64,000 nucleotides of DNA from Acuticoccus kalidii. GTDB lineage: Bacteria > Pseudomonadota > Alphaproteobacteria > Rhizobiales > Amorphaceae. The notes under the pieces were generated by a model, which saw nothing but the letters and a program-made list of their open reading frames with translations, made no database searches and was not told the DNA's origin. The translations under genes were made by a program, and so were the position numbers. This document shows positions 24,462 to 33,891 of the stretch, one piece after another; the first letter of the stretch is position 1, and each line of letters opens with the position of its first letter. The DNA lies in assembly GCF_021556395.1 (NCBI RefSeq), contig NZ_JAKGCS010000025.1:124001-188000 (forward strand), given 5' to 3'.

Positions 24462-27400
24462 ATGAAAAGAAATGCAGAGACATCTGGCTTATTCGTCTCG
24501 ATGGACCTTTATACTGACCTGAAGTCCAACCTCAGTTGGAACGAAGGACCGCACACGGCGCCCATCCCGGCAGAACCTGCCGGGATCGAGCGAAAACTGA
24601 CGATCGATCAGCAACGCGTGCCTCGATCGGCGCGGGGGCGGGAGGGAAAATTCCTGTCCGATCCGGCAGCATTCGACGGCCTTGCGCAGAAGATCCTTCC
24701 GGATCTCCTGGCCCGCCACCCGGTCGACGTGCCGTTCCGGGTCTGGGTCCATAATTGCGGCCGCGGTGAGGACGTGTTCACGCTCGCGATCCTGTTGTCG
24801 GATGCGATCACCCAGTCCGGGCGCGACATCCGCTTTCGGATCCTCGCCTCGGACGAGGATCCGCTCGCGATCGCTGCGGCACGGGCCGGACTTTATCCGC
24901 ATCACGCGGTCGCGGACCTCGATCCCGACCGGATTTCGCGCTTTTTCACGCCGGAGGTGGCCGGCTTTCGGGTGCGCGGCGAGCTGCGCCGCTCGATCCT
25001 TTATATGGTGCAGAGCCGGCTGAACGCGCCGTTCTTCTCGCACGCCAACCTGATCGCGTGCCGGAATGGGTTGAGCGCGTTCGACCCCCGCAGTCAGGAC
25101 AGCCTGACGGCCACCTTTAGCCGCGTGCTCGACCGACACGGCGTGCTGTGGACCGGCGAGCCGGAGCCGGTGCTCGACGCCAGCAAGCGCTTCGCGGCGG
25201 AGGCCGGCGGCGCGTTCTATCGCCACGCGAACCTGCCGGATCCGGGCGAGGGGCGCTCGCCGGGCGACCATGCCGTTCGCGGGACAGGCTATGTCGGCGA
25301 GGGGGGCGACATCGTCGCGCTGCAGGAATGGGAGGCGCTCGCCCGCTCGATGGCGGCAGCGACCGACGCCTCGGCTGCCGTCCTCGTCGACGCGCAATGC
25401 ATGCCCCGGCTCTATGTCGGGCCGGTGGAACGTTATCTCGACCTGTCGACCCGGCGCGGAGAGCGGAGCGTCATCGATATGCTCCCGCCGGAATTCTGCC
25501 CCGGTCTCGACGCGGCGATCGCAACGTCCCTGTCGCAGGACAAACGGGTCGACGTGCCGCTGCCGCGTGGGGACGCCGGCGATGGCGGCGCCCGCAATAT
25601 TGTCATCCATCACCTGCGGCTGCGAAACAGAAGCCTCGCGCTCGTGTGTTTTCCCACTTGGGACGGCAAGAGTCGCCCCGCCGAGCGGGACTTCGAGAGC
25701 GACCGCGCCGAGACATTAGAGCGGGAGGTCGCATCGCTCCGTGCGGAGTTGGACACACGGGACGCGCGCCAGAAGTCGATCGAAGAGGAGCACGCCGCGC
25801 TCCTCGACCAAGCCGTCTCGCTGATCGACGAGCTCCAACAGTCGAACACCCAGTTCTCGCTCGCCGACACCGATCTGCGCCATCAGGTCGACGGTCTCGT
25901 CCAGCATGTCGGCCGGCTCCAGGCCGCGCTCGAATTTCAGCGTCGCAACAATGAGGAGATGCGCAATCTCCTCGACATCGTGGATCAGCCGACCTTGTTC
26001 CTCGACGGGGACCTCAAGATCCGGCTTTTCACGAAGGCGATGCGGGCGATTTTCGGTGTGCGGCCCCAAGATATCGGCCGGCCGCTCGACGACCTGCGGC
26101 CGCTCGCGCCGGACGATTCGCTGATCCCGGATGCGACAGCGGTCCTCCACACACGCTATCCGATCTCGCGCGAGATCCAGGCCCATGACGGCACCTGGTA
26201 TAGCCGCAAGATCCGCACCTACGGCTCGCGTCTGGAAGAGCCGGACGGTGTCGTGGTGAGTTTCGTCGACATCACCGACCAAAAGCGCCGCGCCGAAGAG
26301 TTGAAGGCGGCCAAGCAGGCCGAGAAGGCCGCGGCGCGGGCGAAAAGCCAAGGTCTCGCCGCGATCAGCCACGATCTGCGCCAGCCTCTTCAGTCGCTGA
26401 ATATTCTGAGCTCGATGCTGTCGAAGTGCGTGACCGACGAGCGGGGCAGCGAGCTCCTCTCGCAAGTCGATCGGACATTGTCGACGATGTCGTCGATGCT
26501 CGACGTGCTCACCGATATCCGGCGCATCAACTCGGGGGAGATCACACCGAAGATTTCGGACGCGCCGGTCAATGTCATCCTGAAGCGCTTGCGGGACGAA
26601 TTTACCTACGTGGCCGCGGCACGGGGGCTGTGCCTGCGGGTCTTGCCGTCCAACGCCATCGTGACGACGGATCCGCAGCTCCTCGAGGCGATCCTGCGCA
26701 ATCTCCTCGCCAATGCGATCAAATATACGCCGAAGGGTAAGGTGTTGATCGGGTGTCGGCGGCGCGAGAGTGGGCTCGAAATTCAGGTGCTCGACACCGG
26801 GATCGGGATCTCCGCGTCCGAGCTGCCGACGATCTTCGACGAGTTCGAGCAGGTGGCGTCGGGCGAGGAGAGCGGGATGGGGTTCGGCCTCGGGCTCGCG
26901 ATCGTGAGAAAGCTCGCGGCGATCTTGAACCATACGCTCGACGTGAGTTCTGAAAGCGGCCTCGGGTCCGTGTTCTCGGTCACGGTCCCGTTCTCGGCGC
27001 GCAATTTGCGCGTCGACGGCGCCCGGTTCGATTTCTCGAACCGTCCGATCGCGGACAAGACGGCCATCGGCGAGATCTTGCTGGTGGAGGGGGACGCGGA
27101 CCTGCGGCGGCTGCTGTGCGAAGCCCTCAAGGGGGCAGGGCACTACGTCTTGAAGGCGGCCGACGCGAAGAGCGCCCTCGATCTCGTTCGCGATGGGCCG
27201 ACGCGGCCCGATCTCATCTTGGTCGACCAGGATCTGCCGGGGGACATGAGCGGCGTCGAACTGGTGAACGAGGTTCGGGCCTATCTCGGCGATGCCGTCG
27301 ATGCGGTCATCCTGGCGGCCGACCCCTCTTATGAGGCGTTCGACGGGGTGAAATGCGACTGCGAACGGCTCGGAAAGCCGGTCCGGGTCGAGCAGATCCT

Positions 27401-28142
27401 CGATACGATCGCCCGCCTCCTGCCGCCCGGCGCACCCGGCGCGCAGCGGGTCGACATGCGCGGATATGCGCAGATTCCGTGGGCCTATATCGTCGACAAG
27501 CGGCCGGCGACACGGGAGGGGTTGAAGGCGATCCTGTCGGCGGCGGGCTTCTCGACATCGGTTCACGCCGACGAGGCATCCTTCCTCTCGGCCTATCGCC
27601 CCGCCGAGATCGGCTGCCTCATTCTCGGCACGGACGACGACCATGACGACCATGACGCCGCGATGGCTTTGTTGCACGAGCTGCGCCGTCAGGGTGGAGC
27701 GCTTCCCGTCGTGATGATCGCCGACAATGGCGATGTCGCGTTCGCCGTCGAGGCGATCAAGGCGGGGGCGTTCGAGTTCATCGAAAAGCCGATCGGGCGG
27801 CGCGCCTTGATCGATACGGTGAAGCAGGCGCTGGAAAATGCGGAAAATTCCAAAAAACGCGGCGCGTGGGGCAACGAGGCGGCGCATCAGATCGCAGCTC
27901 TGACACCCCGCCAGCGCGAGATCATGGACGCCGTGCTCGCCGGCCACCCGAGCAAGGTGATTGCGGCCAAGCTCGGGATCAGTCAGCGCACGGTGGAGGC
28001 CCATCGCGCGGCGATCATGGCGAAGACCGGCGCGACTTCGTTGCCGGCGCTCGCACGGCTCGCGGTCGCGGCGAGCCTCAAGGCCGGCGGCGGATACGCG
28101 GCGGCGCCGGCAATGCCAACGAACGAGGACGCGCCGGGCTGA
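24462..28142 (+). CDS. CheR-PAS-histidine kinase-REC-REC-LuxR HTH fusion protein
   Basis: A 1226-residue signalling protein with no clear membrane segment. Order: CheR-type methyltransferase catalytic domain (about 85-255; SAM loop HNCGRGED near 97, ACRN near 199); a divergent PAS-like region (about 290-400); coiled coil (about 405-500); PAS (about 500-605, ending VSFVDITDQKRR); histidine kinase (H637 in AISHDLRQPL; N-box LLANAIKYTP; G-boxes DTGIGIS and GMGFGLGLAI); receiver 1 (about 870-990, Asp922); receiver 2 (about 1007-1125), where the phospho-acceptor position is Gly1056; and a FixJ/LuxR HTH (about 1145-1207). It could sense and bind DNA in one chain. ATG 24462 has purine-rich sequence upstream; ATG 24501 is the alternative. 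It is divergent from the polysaccharide/NRPS operon, a likely target. Confidence 0.88.
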   Translation: MKRNAETSGLFVSMDLYTDLKSNLSWNEGPHTAPIPAEPAGIERKLTIDQQRVPRSARGREGKFLSDPAAFDGLAQKILPDLLARHPVDVPFRVWVHNCGRGEDVFTLAILLSDAITQSGRDIRFRILASDEDPLAIAAARAGLYPHHAVADLDPDRISRFFTPEVAGFRVRGELRRSILYMVQSRLNAPFFSHANLIACRNGLSAFDPRSQDSLTATFSRVLDRHGVLWTGEPEPVLDASKRFAAEAGGAFYRHANLPDPGEGRSPGDHAVRGTGYVGEGGDIVALQEWEALARSMAAATDASAAVLVDAQCMPRLYVGPVERYLDLSTRRGERSVIDMLPPEFCPGLDAAIATSLSQDKRVDVPLPRGDAGDGGARNIVIHHLRLRNRSLALVCFPTWDGKSRPAERDFESDRAETLEREVASLRAELDTRDARQKSIEEEHAALLDQAVSLIDELQQSNTQFSLADTDLRHQVDGLVQHVGRLQAALEFQRRNNEEMRNLLDIVDQPTLFLDGDLKIRLFTKAMRAIFGVRPQDIGRPLDDLRPLAPDDSLIPDATAVLHTRYPISREIQAHDGTWYSRKIRTYGSRLEEPDGVVVSFVDITDQKRRAEELKAAKQAEKAAARAKSQGLAAISHDLRQPLQSLNILSSMLSKCVTDERGSELLSQVDRTLSTMSSMLDVLTDIRRINSGEITPKISDAPVNVILKRLRDEFTYVAAARGLCLRVLPSNAIVTTDPQLLEAILRNLLANAIKYTPKGKVLIGCRRRESGLEIQVLDTGIGISASELPTIFDEFEQVASGEESGMGFGLGLAIVRKLAAILNHTLDVSSESGLGSVFSVTVPFSARNLRVDGARFDFSNRPIADKTAIGEILLVEGDADLRRLLCEALKGAGHYVLKAADAKSALDLVRDGPTRPDLILVDQDLPGDMSGVELVNEVRAYLGDAVDAVILAADPSYEAFDGVKCDCERLGKPVRVEQILDTIARLLPPGAPGAQRVDMRGYAQIPWAYIVDKRPATREGLKAILSAAGFSTSVHADEASFLSAYRPAEIGCLILGTDDDHDDHDAAMALLHELRRQGGALPVVMIADNGDVAFAVEAIKAGAFEFIEKPIGRRALIDTVKQALENAENSKKRGAWGNEAAHQIAALTPRQREIMDAVLAGHPSKVIAAKLGISQRTVEAHRAAIMAKTGATSLPALARLAVAASLKAGGGYAAAPAMPTNEDAPG

Positions 28143-28553
28143 CACGGCGCCTCCTCGCGCTCGTCCGATCGGGCGTGATCGGATCGTTCGGGGGACGGCC
28201 TGTCGACCGGGCCCGTCGCCAGGGGGTCGGGCTCGCGGTCTGAGGCCGCCTTATCCATCACCGTCGCATCGTCGCGCGGTGCCTTCGACACATGACACCG
28301 TCCGGGTGCGGCGCGTCAGGCGGTCGCCCCTATGGCGCGGCCGGTTCGCTTCGCTCGCCGGGGCCGCGCCCGGTCTTCGGCTCTGCCGAGTCAGTGTCTT
28401 GTCTCAAGCGGTTCAGTATCGAGCGCACAACTTAAAAGACGCATGCGGAATCTACGATATAGACCGGGGTCGCGACCTCAGTTCTACTATCGTGACGTAA
28501 CGGGTCTTCATCCGCCAAAGCGATCGGGCGGACCCATGAGGAAGTTCGGGCCC
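28143..28553. other. Intergenic region without a supported gene
   Basis: About 410 bases between the hybrid kinase and the acyltransferase. The first half is G+C-rich and only contains frames that mirror the end of the kinase gene. The second half (from about 28420) is more A+T-rich and may hold the acyltransferase promoter. I see no strong terminator hairpin. Confidence 0.4.
28538..28544 (+). promoter_or_regulatory. Ribosome-binding site deciding the acyltransferase start
   Basis: GAGGAAG, 9 bases before ATG 28554. It overlaps the alternative upstream ATG at 28536, favouring the later start. Confidence 0.45.
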
Positions 28554-29630
28554 ATGCAAACCAAGCATCACTATGCCGTCTTAGACGGTATGCGCGGCGT
28601 CGCGGCGTTCGTGGTTCTTGTCTTCCATGTCGAGCAGCAGAACGATCTTTCTGCTTTCCCCAGCGCGCGCCTTGCCGTCGATTTTTTCTATATCCTCAGC
28701 GGATTTATTATCGCCTATTCCTATGAGCATCGGTTGACCGGGGACATGTCGGTGCGCCGGTTTCTTGTGGTGCGCACGGTGCGACTTTATCCGCTCCTGT
28801 TTCTCGGCGTGTCGCTCGGCATCGGACTCGCCGCTGTCTCGGCGGTGCTGCAAGGATTTCCGGCGATGGACGATATCGCCGTCGCCGGCGTGCTGGGCCT
28901 CTTGGCGTTGCCCTCTTATGTCTTCCCGCAATGGCCGACCGCCTATCCGTTCAACGCGGCGGAGTGGTCGCTCTTCTTCGAATTCTTCGTGAATATTCTT
29001 TATGCCTTCATCGCGCGGTTCTTGTCGGCGATCGTGCTGACGATCACGCTCGTCCTGAGCTTCGCGGCACTCCTCGCGAACGCCATCTTCCAGCAGGGTA
29101 TCGACGGCGGGTACGACCAGGACAATTGGGCCTTCGGATTCAGCCGCTCGATCTTTCCCTTCTTCCTCGGCGTGCTTCTTTATCGATTGCGGCCGGGCGT
29201 CCGCCAATCGACGGGGTGGAGTTGTCTTCTGTTGGCCGGGCTCGCCGTCCTTCTCCTCACGCGTCTGCCGGGGGGCGGGATGATGGATGTCGTCTATGTG
29301 GCGGTGTTGATGCCGGCGCTCGTGTGGTTCGGCGGGGCGGTCTATGCCATTGCGCCGGTCACGAAGGTGCTTCTGATCTTCGGGAAGCTGTCCTATCCGG
29401 TCTATATCCTTCAGGCGCCGATGTTGCGGATGGGGCTTGAGGTCAAGCATCGGGCGCTCCTCGCGCCGGAATGGACCTTTTACCTCGACCTGGCGCAGAT
29501 CGCGGCAGTGGTCGCCTTCTCCTATTTCGCGCTCGTCTATTTCGACGAGCCGGTGCGGGCACGCCTCAGTGCGATGCTGCGCCGGCGGTCGGCCCAACGG
29601 GCGCTCGCGGAGCCGGCGGGGACGGCTTAG
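28554..29630 (+). CDS. Membrane acyltransferase (acyltransferase 3 family)
   Basis: A 358-residue polytopic inner-membrane protein with about ten hydrophobic segments. The N-terminal LDGMRGVAAFVVLVFH (residues 10-25) is the family signature, with the Arg and the His of the proposed catalytic pair; FFYILSGFIIAYSY follows. Members O-acetylate or succinylate sugars of exopolysaccharide, lipopolysaccharide or Nod factors. It lies downstream of the hybrid kinase on the same strand but 411 bases away, so it may have its own promoter. Proximity to the polysaccharide locus suggests decoration of that polymer. The donor and target sugar cannot be told from the sequence. Confidence 0.88.
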   Translation: MQTKHHYAVLDGMRGVAAFVVLVFHVEQQNDLSAFPSARLAVDFFYILSGFIIAYSYEHRLTGDMSVRRFLVVRTVRLYPLLFLGVSLGIGLAAVSAVLQGFPAMDDIAVAGVLGLLALPSYVFPQWPTAYPFNAAEWSLFFEFFVNILYAFIARFLSAIVLTITLVLSFAALLANAIFQQGIDGGYDQDNWAFGFSRSIFPFFLGVLLYRLRPGVRQSTGWSCLLLAGLAVLLLTRLPGGGMMDVVYVAVLMPALVWFGGAVYAIAPVTKVLLIFGKLSYPVYILQAPMLRMGLEVKHRALLAPEWTFYLDLAQIAAVVAFSYFALVYFDEPVRARLSAMLRRRSAQRALAEPAGTA

Positions 29631-29834
29631 GCGCGGATCCACGAACGGCCTCGCCCCGGCGGGGGACGACGCGAGGGCCGGAGAGCGCGTGGCATGTGGT
29701 CGGATGTCACACAACTGATGTTGAAGTGCCGCGCCTCGCCTCTCTTTAAGGTTGGCGACGCGTCTCAAATTTGCTCTTGTGGAGGTCAAGCGGCCGAAAA
29801 AAGGCAGCGCAAACATATTCTGGAGGAATGTCCT

Positions 29835-30812
29835 ATGCAGATGACGCGGACTTTGGCGATCGCCGCACTGCTCGCGGCGTCGGTGTCGACGGCGAGCGCG
29901 GAACGGGTGCTCAAGTTGAACGGCGTCCAGCCGCCCGCACACCCGGTGTCGATGACACATGAATTCTTTGCCGACCGGGTGGAGCAGCTCACCGACGGTG
30001 CGCTCAAGATCGACGTGAACCACGCCCGCGCACTGGGCGACGCGGTGGAATCGGTCGAGAGCCTGCGTGACGGAACGCTCGCCTTCGTCACCGTCTCGGC
30101 CTCGAACCTGTCCCAGATCGATCGGCGCATGGACATGTTCTCCTTGCCCTTCGTCTTCAAGAACGCCGATCACTATTGGACCTACCTGACGTCCGATCGC
30201 GCCGAAGAGTTCGTCGCCCCGCTGCAGGATCGCGGGATCCGCGTTCTCGCCTTCATCGATTCGGGCGCGCGCAACTTCTTCTCCGATCAGCCGATCCGCA
30301 CGCCCAAGGATCTCGAGGGCAAGAAGATCCGCGTGATGGCCTCGCCCGTTCAGGTGAAGATGGTCGAAGCGATGGGTGGAACCGGCGTCCCGATCGCCTG
30401 GGGCGACCTTTACAACGCGCTGCAGACCGGCGTCGTGGACGGTGCGGAGAACAACCATCCGTCGATCTATTCGATGAAATTCTACGAAGTCTCGGACTAT
30501 TACACGATCGACGAGCACGCCCGGATCCCGGACATGCTTCTCGTCTCGGAAGACGTCTTCCAGAGCTTCTCCGACGAGGAGAAAGAGGCCGTTCTGAAGG
30601 CCGCCGACGAGGCTGAGGCCTATATGCGCGGGGCCTGGGCGGCATCCTCGCAAATGTCGCTCGAGCAGCTCCGGCCGCTCTTCACCGAGATCGTGGAGCC
30701 CGAGAAGCAGCCCTTCATCGATGCGGTGACGCCGCTCCTCGAAGAGCAGGGCGCCGCACTCGGCGTCGCCGACGAGGTTCAATATCTCCTGGAGCAGGGC
30801 AAACAGTTTTAA
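29835..30812 (+). CDS. dctP: TRAP transporter substrate-binding protein (DctP family)
   Basis: A 325-residue periplasmic protein with a Sec signal peptide (residues 1-23, cleavage after STASA). The DctP fold is clear: RNFFSDQPIRTPKDLEGKKIRVM, then the arginine-bearing carboxylate-binding region and GVVDGAENNHPSIY. GGAGG precedes the ATG. It captures a small carboxylate-type ligand for the DctQM permease encoded 23 and 4 bases downstream in series. The preceding 204 bases are gene-free and should hold the promoter. Ligand not predictable; neighbouring enzymes suggest a sugar acid or hydroxy acid. Confidence 0.93.
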   Translation: MQMTRTLAIAALLAASVSTASAERVLKLNGVQPPAHPVSMTHEFFADRVEQLTDGALKIDVNHARALGDAVESVESLRDGTLAFVTVSASNLSQIDRRMDMFSLPFVFKNADHYWTYLTSDRAEEFVAPLQDRGIRVLAFIDSGARNFFSDQPIRTPKDLEGKKIRVMASPVQVKMVEAMGGTGVPIAWGDLYNALQTGVVDGAENNHPSIYSMKFYEVSDYYTIDEHARIPDMLLVSEDVFQSFSDEEKEAVLKAADEAEAYMRGAWAASSQMSLEQLRPLFTEIVEPEKQPFIDAVTPLLEEQGAALGVADEVQYLLEQGKQF

Positions 30813-30835
30813 GCGCTAGCCCGCCGTACGCCGCG

Positions 30836-31342
30836 ATGGCGTTGTTCAACCGTTTCGTCGACGCCATCGTCTGGCTGGTGCGCCTCGTCGCACTGTGCCA
30901 GGCGACGGCGTTGTTCCTCATCGTGATCGTCACCGTCGTGATGCGCTACGTCTTCAACGACGTCTTCGCATGGTCGGAGGAAGTCCCGCGCTATCTCATG
31001 ATCTGGGTCGGTTTTCTCGGCGCCGCGGCCGGTGTCGACGCGAAGGATCACGTGGCCTTCACGCTGCTCCTCGACAAGCTGAAGGGTCTTCCCGCCCGCC
31101 TTCTGTCCACCTTCCTCGATCTCGGCATCGTCGCCTTCGGCGCGGTGATCCTGATCTACGGGATGGAGCTCACGGAGCGCTTTGGCGGCGATTATATGAC
31201 CTCGCTTCCGTACACGAATGTCTGGTTCTATTCCGCTGCGCCCGTCTCGGGTGCGCTGATGATCCTGTTCGCGGTGCGCAATCAGCTCAACGCTTGGTGC
31301 GGGATCGATCACGGTCCCCTCATCGACCCCCTTTACGAGTGA
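30836..31342 (+). CDS. dctQ: TRAP transporter small permease (DctQ)
   Basis: A 168-residue membrane protein with four predicted transmembrane helices (about 10-35, 48-66, 87-108, 130-150) and the characteristic WSEEVPRYLMIWVGFLGAA segment after helix 1. It forms the small subunit that partners DctM. It lies between dctP and dctM, with 23 and 4 bases of spacing, so the three genes are one operon. Confidence 0.92.
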   Translation: MALFNRFVDAIVWLVRLVALCQATALFLIVIVTVVMRYVFNDVFAWSEEVPRYLMIWVGFLGAAAGVDAKDHVAFTLLLDKLKGLPARLLSTFLDLGIVAFGAVILIYGMELTERFGGDYMTSLPYTNVWFYSAAPVSGALMILFAVRNQLNAWCGIDHGPLIDPLYE

Positions 31343-31346
31343 CGCC

Positions 31347-32636
31347 ATGACAGTCCTCGTTCTGGTTTCCATCTTCGTCGTCCTGATGCTGATCGGGATG
31401 CCGATCGCCTTCGCCATCGGGATCGCCTCGGCGATCGCCGCCATGTCGATGGATGTCATGACCAACATGACGATCGTTCGGCGGATGATCTTCGGGATCA
31501 ACTCGTTCCCGCTGCTCGCCGTGATCTTCTTCGTCTTCACCGGCGTCATCATGGCCAATGGCGGCGTCGCGGGGCGGCTCGTGCGCCTCGCCGAAGTGAT
31601 CGTCGGCCGCCTGCCGGGCGGTCTCGGGCAAATCAACGTGATGTCGTCGATGCTGTTCGGCGGCGTCTCGGGTTCGGCGGTCGCCGACGTCTCCTCGATC
31701 GGGCGCATGATGATCGAGGCGATGGAGAAGGACGGCTATACCCGCCGCTTCGCGACCTCCCTGACGCTCGCCTCGGCGACGATGGGACCGATCATCCCGC
31801 CATCGATCTCGATGATCCTCTACGCCTATATCGCGGGCTCGGTCTCCGTCGGCGGGCTTCTCCTCGCCGGGCTGACGCCGGGGCTCATGATCGGCGGCGG
31901 GCTTCTTCTCGTCGCCTATGTCCATGGCCGGCTCTATCACAACACCCGCACGCCGCCGCTCTCGACACGCGAAAAGCTCTGGCGCGTCGTCGATGGCGGG
32001 CTCGGCATGATGACGCTCGTCATCATTCTCGGCGGCATCACCAGCGGCGTCTTCACGGCGACGGAGGCGGGGGCGATCGCGGCCGTCTACGCGTTGTTCC
32101 TGACGATGGTGATCTACCGTGAGGTGAAGGTGAAGGATCTTCCCGGTCTGATGTGGGAGAGCATCTGCACCACCGCGGTCGTCCTCTTCCTGATCGCGAC
32201 GACATCCATCTTCACGTTCATCCTCACTTACGAGAACGTGCCGCAATGGATCTCAGAGAACATCCTGCACCTGACGGACAACCGCTATCTGGTGCTTCTC
32301 ATCATCAACATCCTCCTCTTGGTGACGGGTCTCTTCATCGACCTCACGCCGGCGCTCATCATGCTGGTGCCGATCCTGTTGCCGCTCGCGGAGGCGATGG
32401 GGATCGACCTCATCCATCTCGGCGTGATCATGGTGGTGAACCTCACCTTCGGTCTGATCACCCCGCCGGTGGGGACGGCGCTCTTCGTCGGGTGCCGGAT
32501 CGCGCGGATCTCGATGGTGGAACTCGTGAGGCCGCTGATGCCCATGCTGGGCATCATGTTCGTCGTGTTGATGATCATCACCTACTTCCCGGCGACCTTC
32601 ATGTGGGCGCCGCGGATGTTCGGCTTCGCCCCCTAG
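31347..32636 (+). CDS. dctM: TRAP transporter large permease (DctM)
   Basis: A 429-residue polytopic membrane protein of the ion-transporter superfamily, with 11-13 hydrophobic helices. Family motifs such as NVMSSMLFGGVSGSAVADVSSIG and ATMGPIIPPS (about 95-150) and FGLITPPVGTALFVG near the C-terminus are intact. It couples sodium or proton entry to solute uptake with DctP and DctQ. A hairpin with a UUCG loop follows the stop. Confidence 0.95.
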   Translation: MTVLVLVSIFVVLMLIGMPIAFAIGIASAIAAMSMDVMTNMTIVRRMIFGINSFPLLAVIFFVFTGVIMANGGVAGRLVRLAEVIVGRLPGGLGQINVMSSMLFGGVSGSAVADVSSIGRMMIEAMEKDGYTRRFATSLTLASATMGPIIPPSISMILYAYIAGSVSVGGLLLAGLTPGLMIGGGLLLVAYVHGRLYHNTRTPPLSTREKLWRVVDGGLGMMTLVIILGGITSGVFTATEAGAIAAVYALFLTMVIYREVKVKDLPGLMWESICTTAVVLFLIATTSIFTFILTYENVPQWISENILHLTDNRYLVLLIINILLLVTGLFIDLTPALIMLVPILLPLAEAMGIDLIHLGVIMVVNLTFGLITPPVGTALFVGCRIARISMVELVRPLMPMLGIMFVVLMIITYFPATFMWAPRMFGFAP

Positions 32637-32642
32637 GTGAGG

Positions 32643-32664
32643 CGCCCGTCCTTCGGGGCGGGCG
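32643..32664 (+). terminator. GC-rich hairpin with UUCG tetraloop after dctM
   Basis: Arms CGCCCGTCC (32643-32651) and GGGCGGGCG (32656-32664) close a TTCG loop, nine pairs including one G-U. No T-run follows, so it is either a weak or Rho-assisted terminator or an mRNA 3'-end stabiliser. It lies 6 bases past the dctM stop. Confidence 0.5.
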
Positions 32665-32802
32665 TCGCCGCGCGGCGATCGGCGGGGGCGCCCGTGTGTG
32701 CACCCCCGCCTTGGTTTTTCGCCGAACCAGCGTAGATGGCTGAAGGAGACGGGCGCGCCCACCGGCGCGGCCGCTCATGCGCGAGCGAAGAGGAGACCCA
32801 TC

Positions 32803-33810
32803 ATGCGGCAAATGACGGTGAAGACACCGGGCGGGCTCGACGCCCTCACCCTCGGCGAGGCGGCGGGCCCGGCCGATCCGGGGCCGGGCGAGATCCGCGT
32901 CCGCATTCATGCGAGCTCGCTCAATTATCACGATTATCGCGTCGTCTCGACGCCGGGCGCACTCGCCGACGGTCGGATCCCGATGTCGGACGGGGCGGGC
33001 GTCGTCGAGGCCGTCGGGGAGGGCGTCACCGCGTTCTCGGTCGGCGACAACGTCGTCTCGTGCTTCTTTCCGGATTGGCAGACGGGGGAAGAGACGCCGA
33101 GCAACTTCCTGCGCACGCCGGGCGACGGGATCGACGGCTATGCCCGCGAGGCGGTGACGATGCCCGCGACATGGTTCACCCACAGCCCCGCCGGCTGGTC
33201 GCACGAGGAAGCGGCGACGATCACCACCGCCGGCCTCACGGCCTGGCGCGCGCTGGTGGTCGATGGCGGGCTCAAGGCGGGAGACGTCGTCCTCGCGCTC
33301 GGGACCGGCGGCGTGTCGGTCTACGCGCTACAGATCGCGAAGGCGATGGGCGCGACGGTGATCATGACCTCCTCCTCGGACGAGAAGCTCGAGCGGGTGA
33401 AGACGCTCGGCGCGGACTATATGATCAACTACCGCACGACACCCGAATGGGGCGCGGCCGTCCAGGAGATCACCGGCGGACGCGGGGCGGATCATGTCGT
33501 CGAGGTCGGTGGTCCGGGAACGCTCGCCCAATCGATCGCGGCGGCGAAGGTGGCGGGCCACATCGCGCTGATCGGCGTGTTGACGGGGCGGGCCGGCGAG
33601 GTCCCGACCGGCCTGTTGATGGCGCGGCAACAGCGCCTTCAGGGGCTCATCGTCGGCAGCCGGAAGCACCAGCAGGAGTTCGTCGCCGCGATCGATGCGA
33701 CGGGGCTGCGCCCGGTGATCGACAGTCGTTTCGACCTTGCCGACCTCAAGGCCGCCTTCGAGCATGAGGCGGCGGGCCGGCATTTCGGCAAGATCTGCGT
33801 CACGATTTGA
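32803..33810 (+). CDS. Medium-chain dehydrogenase/reductase, quinone-oxidoreductase-like (zinc-free)
   Basis: A 335-residue NAD(P)H-dependent oxidoreductase. The N-terminal GroES-like domain lacks the catalytic and structural zinc cysteines. The C-terminal Rossmann domain has VVLALGTGGVSVYALQIAKAMGA (about 161). An AGGAG site precedes ATG 32803. It follows the TRAP genes by 166 bases and may reduce or oxidise a product of the imported compound. Members act on quinones, enones and alcohols; the substrate is not predictable. Confidence 0.85.
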   Translation: MRQMTVKTPGGLDALTLGEAAGPADPGPGEIRVRIHASSLNYHDYRVVSTPGALADGRIPMSDGAGVVEAVGEGVTAFSVGDNVVSCFFPDWQTGEETPSNFLRTPGDGIDGYAREAVTMPATWFTHSPAGWSHEEAATITTAGLTAWRALVVDGGLKAGDVVLALGTGGVSVYALQIAKAMGATVIMTSSSDEKLERVKTLGADYMINYRTTPEWGAAVQEITGGRGADHVVEVGGPGTLAQSIAAAKVAGHIALIGVLTGRAGEVPTGLLMARQQRLQGLIVGSRKHQQEFVAAIDATGLRPVIDSRFDLADLKAAFEHEAAGRHFGKICVTI

Positions 33811-33846
33811 GGCGGCGCACCTGCCGGGCCGAGGCTCGACGGGAAA

Positions 33847-33881
33847 GCCGCATTCGCCCGCGCGCTGCGGGCGGATGCGGC
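33847..33881. terminator. Bidirectional hairpin between convergent genes
   Basis: A 14-pair stem (one G-T wobble) with arms at 33847-33860 and 33868-33881 and a 7-base loop. It lies between the stop of the dehydrogenase (plus) and the stop of the DapA-family gene (minus), so it probably ends both transcripts. There is no long T-run on either side. Confidence 0.6.
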
Positions 33882-33891
33882 CGCGTCGGTT

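Noticed and set aside
27983-28291. A 102-codon minus-strand frame at the end of the hybrid kinase
   Set aside because: Mostly antisense to the LuxR HTH coding region, with no ribosome site or family match.
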